Source: an uncultured Aquimonas sp. (GTDB lineage Bacteria > Pseudomonadota > Gammaproteobacteria > Xanthomonadales > Xanthomonadaceae). From it: a stretch of 64,000 nt of DNA. The DNA is taken from contig NZ_CALART010000056.1 in NCBI RefSeq assembly GCF_937888285.1, positions 1-64,000 of the forward strand, given 5' to 3'. Positions 1-8,200 of the stretch are shown here, piece after piece (position 1 is the stretch's first letter; every line of letters begins with the position of its first letter). Under the pieces are notes generated by a model. It saw only the letters and a list, made by a program, of their open reading frames with translations. It searched no databases and was not told where the DNA came from. The position numbers were made by a program, and so were the translations under genes.

Positions 1-290
1 GCAGTCCGTTGAATCACGGAGATTGGAGCAAAACACTCGGTTGACCGCACGACGCAAATCGGGGCACCGCGTACTGGCTGTTTGTAGGAGCGAGCTTGCT
101 CGCGATCCGCAACGAAGGCGAGGCGCGGAGGCTGCGGTCGCCTGCGAGCAGGCTCCTACACAGAGCACGAGCGGGTGAATCACAGCGCGAGCCGGTGAAA
201 CCACATTTCTTCGGAGCACCTGATCCGCAACGCGGGGCTGAGAAGCCATCAAGCAGGCGATGCCAGCAGGCCGTGGAGCGGGCGAGGCGA
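1..290. other. Intergenic region at the left edge
   Basis: I see no convincing gene here. The stretch holds one inverted pair of short palindromic repeats (positions 83-160). The next gene, a DUF2200 protein on the minus strand, ends at 291. Confidence 0.6.
83..160. repeat. Inverted pair of REP elements (REPIN-like), TGTAGGAGC family
   Basis: The left unit starts TGTAGGAGCGAGCTTGCTCG and the right unit ends in the complementary GCTCCTACA. Each unit carries its own small GC palindrome (GCGAGCTTGCTCGC and GCCTGCGAGCAGGC). Paired inverted REP units of this TGTAGGAGC type are common in Pseudomonas and Lysobacterales, where RAYT transposases are thought to mobilise them. This is the only copy of the family I noticed in the window. 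Confidence 0.75.
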
Positions 291-641
291 CTACCCGCGC
301 AGGATCTTCTCCATCGCCCTGCCCTTCGCCAGCTCGTCGATGAGCTTGTCCAACCAGCGGATCTTCTGCATCAGCGGGTCTTCGACCTCTTCGACCCGCA
401 CGCCGCAGACCACGCCTTTGATCAGAGGCGCGTTCGGGTGCAGGTCCGGAGCCTCGGCGAAGAAAGTTCTGAAGTCAGCGCCGCACTCAAGCTGACGCTG
501 CAGTCCAGCCTCGTCGTAGCCAGTGAGCCAGCGGATGATCTGATCCACTTCGGCGCGCGTGCGCCCTTTCCGCTCGGCCTTCTTGACATACAGCGGATAC
601 ACATCGGCGAAGCGCATCGCAAATACCCGGTGCGAAGCCAT
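291..641 (-). CDS. DUF2200 domain-containing protein
   Basis: A 116-residue cytosolic protein matching the DUF2200 family almost end to end. The family pattern is visible in RWLTGYDE, FFAEAP, LIKGVVCGVRVE, DPLMQ, LDKLIDELAKG and a C-terminal MEKILR. The start is set by a strong AAGGAGGG ribosome site seven bases before the ATG at 641; a longer reading frame to 692 has no such signal. DUF2200 proteins are small and conserved, and I know of no assigned function for them. The gene stands alone, divergent from the small membrane protein at 723. Confidence 0.9.
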   Translation of the reverse strand: MASHRVFAMRFADVYPLYVKKAERKGRTRAEVDQIIRWLTGYDEAGLQRQLECGADFRTFFAEAPDLHPNAPLIKGVVCGVRVEEVEDPLMQKIRWLDKLIDELAKGRAMEKILRG

Positions 642-722
642 GATGTTCCCTCCTTGAATGACGTGCGGGCGAACAGAGTCCGTCTGGCACACTCTGCCGA
701 AACCGACTGACGGATCGCAGGC

Positions 723-1076
723 ATGGTCTCCGCCGATACGTGGACAACGCTGCTTTCGTGGATATTCGGCACGCTGTTCATCTGTCCAGCACTGCTCAGC
801 ACGCCGATCAGCTTTTTCCTTGAACCCAAGGTCTCAGCCGCGCCGCAACCCACCGGCATGAAGGCGGCGCCGATCACGCGCTACCAGACAGGGGTGACGC
901 TGCAGTTTGCCTCCATCGCGGCGACAGCAGTCGGCGTGCCTGTCGTGCTGATGTTGGTCGATGCCTGCCCATCCTGCTTCATGCTGTGGGGGCCCGCAGC
1001 TTTGTTGACGCTTGGGCTTTGCTGGGCCCTCTGCGCGGCCGGTTTCGCCATTGTCGTGAGCGAATGGAATCGTTGA
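723..1076 (+). CDS. Small hypothetical integral membrane protein
   Basis: A 117-residue protein I do not recognise. It has about three hydrophobic segments (roughly residues 8-32, 60-80 and 86-111) and two cysteines close together in DACPSC. The ATG at 723 follows a weak GCAGG ribosome site. Composition looks coding and the hydrophobic pattern is coherent, so I think it is real. It is divergent from DUF2200 and convergent with the symporter ending at 1128, so it is probably monocistronic. Confidence 0.5.
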   Translation: MVSADTWTTLLSWIFGTLFICPALLSTPISFFLEPKVSAAPQPTGMKAAPITRYQTGVTLQFASIAATAVGVPVVLMLVDACPSCFMLWGPAALLTLGLCWALCAAGFAIVVSEWNR

Positions 1077-1127
1077 GGGCATCAGCGCGATCCGGATGCT
1101 GCGGACTCGAGGACGGTGCCGATATGC

Positions 1128-1997
1128 TCACTTCGTGGATCCGCGACGCTGTCGCAGGATCCACCAGGCGAAGGCACCGCCGGTGACGTACATGGCCAGC
1201 GAGTACAGCGCTGGCGCCACCGAGGCTGCCGGCATCTGCAGCACGCTGAGGGCAACGAAGATCGCCAGGGTGCCGTTGTGGATGCCGATCTCGAAGGCGA
1301 TGGCGGTGGCCTGGGGCACGCCCAGCCTGGCGAGGCGCCCGGCCCAGTAGCCGGACAGCAGGCTGGCGAGGTTGAACAACAGCACCACGCCGCCGAGCGC
1401 GAGTGCATGGGTGGCCAGCGTCCTGCGCTCGATCACCACGGCAGCGGCGATCAGCGCCACCAGGATCAGGGTCGAGAGGATGCGCACCGGCTTGTCGAGC
1501 CGATGGGCGAGGTCCGGCTTCCAGGCGCGCAGGCCCATGCCGATCAGCACCGGCAGCAGCACCAGCAGGCCGACCTCGATGATCTTCTGCGTCGGCGGCG
1601 GCACCGCCTGCTCGCTGCCGATCAGCCAGGCGAGGCCCAGCGCGGTCCACAGCGGAAGAGTGATCAGGCAGAGCGCGCTGTTGATCGCGGTGAGCGTGAT
1701 GTTGAGCGCGACATCGCCGCGCGCCAGATGCGAGAACAGGTTCGCGGTGACGCCGCCGGGCGAGGCTGCCAGCAGGACCAGGCCGAGGCCGAGTTCAGGC
1801 GGCAGCGCGAAGGCGAACACCAGGCCGAAGGCGAGCGCCGGCAGCACGCCGGTCTGCACGGCCAGGGCCACGATCACCGCGCGCGGCGCGGTGGCGACGC
1901 GCTTGAAGTCGGCGACGCCCAGGTGCAGGCCGAGGCCGATCATGACGATGGCGAGTGCGATCGGCAGGCCGGCGCTGAAGATCAGGTTGTTGCCCAT
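1128..1997 (-). CDS. Bile acid:sodium symporter family (BASS) transporter
   Basis: A 289-residue polytopic inner-membrane protein with about nine or ten hydrophobic helices. It carries BASS-family features: a conserved SPGG turn (LLAASPGGVTANLF, about residues 77-90) and the EIGIHNG motif in the C-terminal half, both in the discontinuous helices that bind sodium. Bacterial members import organic anions or keto acids with sodium; the substrate cannot be read from sequence. Length fits the family. The gene is monocistronic as far as I can see, with 90 bases between it and the glycosyltransferase upstream. Confidence 0.88.
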   Translation of the reverse strand: MGNNLIFSAGLPIALAIVMIGLGLHLGVADFKRVATAPRAVIVALAVQTGVLPALAFGLVFAFALPPELGLGLVLLAASPGGVTANLFSHLARGDVALNITLTAINSALCLITLPLWTALGLAWLIGSEQAVPPPTQKIIEVGLLVLLPVLIGMGLRAWKPDLAHRLDKPVRILSTLILVALIAAAVVIERRTLATHALALGGVVLLFNLASLLSGYWAGRLARLGVPQATAIAFEIGIHNGTLAIFVALSVLQMPAASVAPALYSLAMYVTGGAFAWWILRQRRGSTK

Positions 1998-2087
1998 GGA
2001 TTCCGCCCCCCGACGGATCAGACGGCCGCGTCCTGCGGCCGAGCGCGAGAGTGACCGATTGGCGGCCGCAGCGCATCGCGCGGCGCA

Positions 2088-3179
2088 TCATCCCTGCGCT
2101 GGAGTGCTTCCACCTGCATCAACAAAGCCAAGGTTGGCCTCGATGCGCAGGCGCTCGGCTGCCGGCAGGCTCTGCTCTTCCAGCAGTGCGCGCCAGAGTC
2201 GACCCGCGAGCGCGCGGTCGCCGGTGTAGTAGCAGGCCAGCGCCCACTCATCGCGGGCGCGCCAGCCGTGGGCGGCGGCGTCGACGAACAGTTGATCGGT
2301 CGCGAGCGGCAGCTGCGCGGCGCGTTCGGCGAAGACGCGGGCGCTGGCCCAGCGCTGCTGGCCGCGCAGATAGCTTGCCAGCGCCACCAGCGGCTCGGCG
2401 CGCTGCGGACGCTGGTCATGGGCGGCGAGGTAGGCATCGATGACCTGCGCGGCCGGTTCGCCAAGCAGCTCGTCCATGCGCGCAGCCTCGAAGCGGCTGT
2501 ACCAGACTTCCTCCTCCCAGCCGCCCATCGCCGCACGCTGCCGGTAGGCCGCGCGCGCCTGCGCCCATTCGCCAGCATCGCGCCAGCTCTGGGCCAGGTA
2601 GAACTGGTAGCGCGCGTTGCCGGGCTCGCGCTGCAGGGCCGCCTGCAGCAGGGCGGCATCCTTGTGGAACTTGCGCGGGTCGCGCGAGCGCGCGCCCTCG
2701 GTGGTGACGTCGATCCAGAAACCCGGCACGCGCGGATACGGTCCGGGCGGGTCCAGCTCAAGGTACTCGTGCAGCACTCCGCGCCAGGCGGATGGCTGGC
2801 GCGCGTCAACCAGGGCCAGGCGGTCGTAGCGCAGGTTGGCGAAGCGCGTTTCCAGCATCTGCGCAGGGCCCTGCAGGCCAGGCCAGACCGCGCCGGGCGC
2901 GCAGCCCAGGGACTCGTCGGCGTCGATGAACAGCAGCCAGTCGCCGCGGCCACGTGCCAGCTGCAGCGCCTCGTTGCGGTTGTGGGCGAAGTCGCGCCAA
3001 GGGCGATGGTGCAGCTCGCCCGGCAGCCCCTGCAGGGCGCGCTGCACACGCTCCGGCGTGTCGTCGACCGAACCGGTGTCGACGATCACCCAGGCGTCGA
3101 TATGCGGACGCACCGAAGCCAGGCAGCGCTCGATCACCGCCGCCTCGTCGCGCACGATCATGTTCAGACACACCCGCAT
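2088..3179 (-). CDS. Family 2 glycosyltransferase with C-terminal helical repeats
   Basis: A 363-residue protein. The N-terminal GT-A fold is clear: MIVRDEA, IVDTGS (about residues 32-37) and the metal-binding DADES at 86-90. After about residue 190 the sequence turns into alanine- and leucine-rich helical repeats resembling TPRs, an arrangement seen in family 2 transferases of the SunS/WaaE-like type. The donor and acceptor are unknown. The second glycosyltransferase (3483-4322) and nadK lie just upstream on the same strand, but a 300-base repeat-bearing gap separates them, so co-transcription is uncertain. Confidence 0.85.
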   Translation of the reverse strand: MRVCLNMIVRDEAAVIERCLASVRPHIDAWVIVDTGSVDDTPERVQRALQGLPGELHHRPWRDFAHNRNEALQLARGRGDWLLFIDADESLGCAPGAVWPGLQGPAQMLETRFANLRYDRLALVDARQPSAWRGVLHEYLELDPPGPYPRVPGFWIDVTTEGARSRDPRKFHKDAALLQAALQREPGNARYQFYLAQSWRDAGEWAQARAAYRQRAAMGGWEEEVWYSRFEAARMDELLGEPAAQVIDAYLAAHDQRPQRAEPLVALASYLRGQQRWASARVFAERAAQLPLATDQLFVDAAAHGWRARDEWALACYYTGDRALAGRLWRALLEEQSLPAAERLRIEANLGFVDAGGSTPAQG

Positions 3180-3482
3180 GCGTGCTCCTCGGGCCAGCGG
3201 GTGAAGAAAGAGATGGGCTCATCTCTCAAGAAACAGAACGCTCGCGACCCGATGAATCGTCGCCCCCGCGAAGGCGGGGGCCCAGTCCCAGCCTGACCCA
3301 GTCGCACGATCACTGGATCCCCGGCTGCGCGGGGATGACGAATCCAGGCTTCTTCGAGAGCACCTGCACCGCAACGCCATGCTTGGTAGCTCTCAGCCAC
3401 AGCGCGGGCGCGCCGCACGCCGCGCCCGCGATGCCACTCGGGCCACGCAGGCGTGTTTCGGCGCCAGCAGCCATGGTGGCGC
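3180..3482. other. Intergenic region filled by a dispersed repeat
   Basis: The only structure I see is the palindromic repeat at 3223-3390, which takes up more than half of the gap between the two glycosyltransferase genes. Confidence 0.6.
3223..3390. repeat. Dispersed intergenic repeat, GCGAAGGCGGGGGCCCAGT family, copy 1
   Basis: It carries the inverted core CCCCCGCGAAGGCGGGGG followed by CACTGGATCCCCG and an imperfect inverted partner. It aligns along nearly its whole length, flanks included, with 16998-17166. A shorter relative is at 27157-27225 and an inverted one at 56278-56372. Repeats with this core are widespread in proteobacterial genomes. Confidence 0.8.
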
Positions 3483-4322
3483 TCACGGCGTCAGCCTGTC
3501 CAGACAGCGCCGCAGCGCGGGCCGCAGGTCCAGGCGCTGCATCAGGGCCGGCCCGGCTTCGCGCAGCTGCTGCTGGCGCTCGGGGCTGTCGAGCAGACGC
3601 AGGCAGGCCTCGACCAGCTGCTCGTATGCGACGAACTCCACGGCCTCGCGATAGTCGTGCTCCAGCGCGGCATCGGCACCGTACTCGGCCAGCACGCAGG
3701 CGCCATTGCCGAGCAGCCAGGACACCCGCACCGCTTCGAACAGGCAGGCCTCGTAGCCGTGAAAGTTGAGCACCACGCGGCTGCGAGCGATCCAATCGTC
3801 GCGCTCGGCGCCGTAGACGTTGAACAGGATCCTGACCGTGCGCCCGCTGGCCTGCAGCGCCTTCAGCACCGGCTCGCGGCGCTCGAACAGGCTGCCGTAG
3901 AACAACAGGTCGACTTCGCGCAGCGGCGCTTCGGCAATGCGCCGCATCTGCGGCATCCAGCCGATCGGCAGGTGCTCGGCGGCGATGCCGTCGCGCGCCA
4001 GCGCTTCGATGTTCGACGGCGCGTAGTCCCAGACCGTATGCGCGCGCAGCAGCGCACGGTAGGCCGGCGTATCCCAGTGGCCGCCGCGGCCGAGCTGCTC
4101 CAGGTTGTAGAGGATGCTGTCGGGCGGCAGGGGCTGCGGCGCGCGCGGCAGCAGGTGCGGACCGAACACGATGTGGCGGCGGCGACGATTGTCCAGCCGG
4201 GTCGACAGCACCGAATCGTGGCCCAGCGCGAGCAGGGCGTGGTGCAGGGTTTCGGCGACTTCGGCGAAAGCGCGCTGATGGGTGTAGCCGGGTGGGCTGA
4301 CGATGCTGACCGCGAAGCGCAT
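3483..4322 (-). CDS. Glycosyltransferase-like protein (GT-B type suspected)
   Basis: A 279-residue protein whose organisation resembles GT-B glycosyltransferases. An N-terminal Rossmann-like half begins MRFAVSIVSPPGYTHQ, and a C-terminal half has a DLLFYGSLFERR strand-turn and an E-A-V-R helix (LFEAVRVSWLLGNG, about residues 192-205), which in such enzymes contacts the nucleotide sugar. I cannot assign a family number. It starts four bases after the nadK stop codon, so the two are very likely co-transcribed. Confidence 0.65.
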   Translation of the reverse strand: MRFAVSIVSPPGYTHQRAFAEVAETLHHALLALGHDSVLSTRLDNRRRRHIVFGPHLLPRAPQPLPPDSILYNLEQLGRGGHWDTPAYRALLRAHTVWDYAPSNIEALARDGIAAEHLPIGWMPQMRRIAEAPLREVDLLFYGSLFERREPVLKALQASGRTVRILFNVYGAERDDWIARSRVVLNFHGYEACLFEAVRVSWLLGNGACVLAEYGADAALEHDYREAVEFVAYEQLVEACLRLLDSPERQQQLREAGPALMQRLDLRPALRRCLDRLTP

Positions 4323-4326
4323 GGGC

Positions 4327-5085
4327 TCAGGCTTCGAACTGCTCGGCCAGGATGCGCTCCTCCAGGTTGTGCTCGGGGTCGAACAGCAGCTGCACGGTGC
4401 GCTCCGGGCTCTGCCGCACGCGCACCTCGACCACGTCGCGGATCTCGGTGGAATCCGCCGTGGCGCTGACCGGCCGCTTGTAGTGATCGAGGATCTCGAA
4501 GCTCACTTCGGCGTCGGAGCGCAGGATGGCGCCGCGCCAGCGCCGCGGCCGGAAGGGGCTGATCGGGGTCAGCGCCAGCACCGAGCTGTCCAGCGGCAGG
4601 ATCGGCCCGTGCGCCGACAGGTTGTAGGCGGTCGAGCCGGCCGGCGTGGCGATCATGATGCCGTCGCAGACCAGCTCATCGAGGCGCACCGCAGTGTTCA
4701 GGCGGATGCGGATCTTGGCGGCCTGCTTGGTCTGGCGCAGCAGCGAGACCTCGTTGAATGCAAGCGCGCCGGTGCTGCTGCCGGATTCGGAAATCGCCAG
4801 CATCTCCAGCGGCCGCAGCACCGCCGCCTGCGCCGCCTGGATACGCTCGACCAGGCCCTCGGCGCGCCAGGCGTTCATCAGGAAACCCACGCTGCCGGTC
4901 TTCATGCCGAACACCGGCACGCCGAGCGACTGCGTCCGGTGCAGGGTCTGCAGCATGAAGCCGTCGCCGCCGATCGCGACCACGGCTTCGCACTGGTCGA
5001 GCTCGACCGGCGCATGCAGGGCTTCCAACTCGGCCCGTGCGGCCTGGGCCTCGGGGGTGCGACTGGCGAGCACGGCGATGCGCAT
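4327..5085 (-). CDS. nadK: NAD kinase
   Basis: A 252-residue cytosolic enzyme that phosphorylates NAD to NADP using ATP or polyphosphate. The GGDG motif with the catalytic aspartate is at residues 39-42 (VVAIGGDGFML), followed by KTGSVGFL, the FNEVSL stretch near residue 115 and PAGSTAYN. It is a little shorter than E. coli NadK (292 residues), a length usual in alphaproteobacteria and Lysobacterales. The ATG at 5085 is the only sensible start. It heads a tight two-gene unit with the glycosyltransferase at 3483-4322. Confidence 0.94.
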   Translation of the reverse strand: MRIAVLASRTPEAQAARAELEALHAPVELDQCEAVVAIGGDGFMLQTLHRTQSLGVPVFGMKTGSVGFLMNAWRAEGLVERIQAAQAAVLRPLEMLAISESGSSTGALAFNEVSLLRQTKQAAKIRIRLNTAVRLDELVCDGIMIATPAGSTAYNLSAHGPILPLDSSVLALTPISPFRPRRWRGAILRSDAEVSFEILDHYKRPVSATADSTEIRDVVEVRVRQSPERTVQLLFDPEHNLEERILAEQFEA

Positions 5086-5243
5086 GGCGGAGTCCTGTCG
5101 TTTCGGTCTGCGAGGGGCCTTCGGGCGAGCCCCGAACGACGAGGCCGGGGTTCACCTTCACCATGCCACAGGGCGATGTCCGCGTGCAGGCGGCATCGAG
5201 CGAAGGTTCGCATCGATGCCGCCTGCTTCGGGACGGCGTGGAC

Positions 5244-8200
5244 TCAGGCGCTGCCGGCCGCTGCCAGCTGGGCCAGGCGACGCACCGCCACCGAGACGGT
5301 GGGATAGTCCATCGCCAGCTGGGTCCGCATGTCGGCGAACATGCTCAAGGTGAACTTCAGCGCGGTGTCGTCGCGCCCCAGCCAGGACGCCAGGCGCTTG
5401 CCGACGTCGCCCTTGCCGTGGCGCAGCACCTGGGCGACCAGCGCACCCTGCTGCTGCTGCATCTCGTCGCGCATCGAGCCGCGTGCCAGCGCATGCCAGC
5501 GGCCTTCGACCGGCAGCTCCTCGATCTTCTGCAGCAGCCACTGCAGGTGCAAGGCCTCGCCAAGTCCGGAGTACACGCGCGCCACGTCGGTGACCGGCAG
5601 GCTGTGCACGCTGGCGACTTCGACCACGTCCAGCGCCGAATACAGCATCGACAGCGTCGCCAGCTGCTGCGCCAGCGCCTGCGGCAGACCGGCCTCCTGC
5701 CAGCGCGCGCAGGCCTCGGCGAAGCGGCTGCGGTCGGTCTCGGACAGGATCTCCGGCAGCGCGCCGCGCAGGGCCTCGATGCCGGGGTGATAGCGACCCA
5801 CGGCCTCGGCGATGTCGAAGCGGTCGCCGGGGCGGTTCAGCAGCCAGCGCGTCATCGAGCGCAGCAGCGCCCAGATCTCCAGCAGGGCGTCGATCTGCGC
5901 CGACTCCGGCACCGCGAGGTCCAGTGCATCGATGTCCGCCCACAGGCCACGCGCATCCAGCACTTCGCGGGCGATGCTGTAGGCCTTGGCGATCTGCGCC
6001 GGGCTGCGGCCAGTGTCCTCCTGCATGCGCATCAGGAAGGTCGCGCCCATGCGGTTGACCATCGAGTTGGTCACCGCGGTGGCGATGATCTCGCGGCGCA
6101 GGCGGTGGCGCTGCATGTGCTCGGCATAGCGCTCCTGCAGGGCCTGCGGAAAGTAGCGCACCAGCTCCTTCGACAGGTACGGATCCTCCGGCACGTCGGA
6201 CTCCAGCAGCTGCTGGAAGGCGACGATCTTCGAGTACGACAGCAGGATCGACAGCTCCGGGCGGGTCAGGCCCAGGCCGCGCGCCTTGCGCTCGCTGAAC
6301 TCGGCGTCGGACGGCAGGTACTCCAGCTGGCGATCCAGCAGGCCCTGGCCTTCCAGCGTGCGGATGAAGTGCTGCTTCGAGCCCAGGCGGTAGACGCTCA
6401 TCCGCTCCATCATGCTGATGGCCTGGTTCTGCCGGTAGTTGTCGTTCAGCACCAGCTGCTCGACCTCGCCGGTCATCTCGGCCAGCAGCACGTTGCGGTC
6501 CGGCGTCGACAGCTCGCCGCGGGTCACCGCATCGTTCAGCAGGATCTTGATGTTGACCTCGTGGTCCGAGGTGTCGACGCCGGCCGAGTTGTCGATGAAG
6601 TCGGTGTTGAGCAGCACGCCGTTCAGCGCCGCCTCGATGCGGCCCTTCTGGGTCATGCCGAGGTTGCCGCCCTCGCCCACCACGCGGCAGCGCAGCTCAT
6701 TGCCGTTGACGCGGATCGCGTTGTTGGCGCGGTCGCCGACTTCCGCATGCGTCTCGCTGCTGGCCTTGACGTAGGTGCCGATGCCGCCGTTCCACAGCAG
6801 GTCGACCGGCGCCTTCAGGATCGCGGTGAGCAGGTCGTTCGGCGACAGCGCGCTCACGCCCTCGCCCAGACCCAGCACTTCGCGCACCTGCGGGCTGATC
6901 GGGATCGACTTCAGGCTGCGCGCGTAGACGCCGCCACCGGCGCTGATCAGCGACTTGTCGTAGTCCTCCCAGGACGAACGCGGCAGCTTGAACAGGCGCT
7001 CGCGCTCGACGTAGCTGCGCGCCGCATCGGGGTTCGGATCGAGGAACACGTGGCGATGGTCGAAGGCGGCCACCAGGCGGATGTGCTTCGACAGCAGCAT
7101 GCCGTTGCCGAACACGTCGCCCGACATGTCGCCGATGCCGACGCAGCTGAAATCCTCGCCCTGCGAATCGCGGCCCATGGCGCGGAAGTGGCGCTTGACC
7201 GACTCCCAGCCGCCCTTGGCGGTGATGCCCATGCCCTTGTGGTCGTAGCCCACCGAGCCGCCCGAGGCGAAGGCGTCGCCCATCCAGAAGCCGTGCTCGG
7301 CCGAAATGCCGTTGGCGATGTCGGAGAACGTGGCCGTGCCCTTGTCGGCCGCGACCACCAGGTAGGGGTCGTCGCCGTCGTGGCGCACCACGTCCACCGG
7401 CGGTACGACCTGGCCGTCCACCAGGTTGTCGGTGATGTCGAGCAGGCCGTTGATGAAGCGCTTGTAGCAGGCGATGCCCTCGGCCAGCTGGGCGTCGCGG
7501 TCGCCGCCCGCGGGCGGGCGCTTGACCACGAAGCCGCCCTTCGAGCCCACCGGCACGATGACGGTGTTCTTCACCATCTGCGCCTTCACCAGGCCCAGCA
7601 CCTCGGTGCGGAAGTCCTCGCGGCGGTCCGACCAGCGCAGGCCGCCGCGGGCCACCGGCCCGTAGCGCAGGTGCACGCCCTCGACGCGCGGGCCATAGAC
7701 GAAGATCTCGCGATAGGGCCGCGGCTTCGGCAGCTCGGGCACCGCATTGGGGTCGAACTTGAAGCTGATGTAGTCGCGATGCCGGCCGCCCGGGCGCTGG
7801 AAATAGCTGGTACGCAGGGTCGCCTGCATCACGCCGAGGAAGCTGCGCAGGATGCGGTCCTCGTCGAGGCTGGAGACGCCCTCCAGCAGCACGCCAAGCG
7901 CGTCGTCGCAGACGTCGACCAGGGCACCGGAATCCAGCCCGCGCGCCTGCGCCACGGCGTCGATCTGCGCCAGCACGGCCTCGCCCGGATCATTGCCGGC
8001 GACATTCAGCAGACCGGCTCGCAGGGCCGTTGCACCTTCACTGCGCTCGGCCTCGCTCTCGGTGAGGCGCGAGGGATCGAACAGGGCGTGGAAGTACTCG
8101 ACCAGCACGCGCGCGATCAGCGGGTAGCGGTTGAGCGTGGCCTCCATGTAGGCCTGCGAGAACGGCGCCTGCGCCTGCAGCAGGTACTTGCAGTAGCCGC

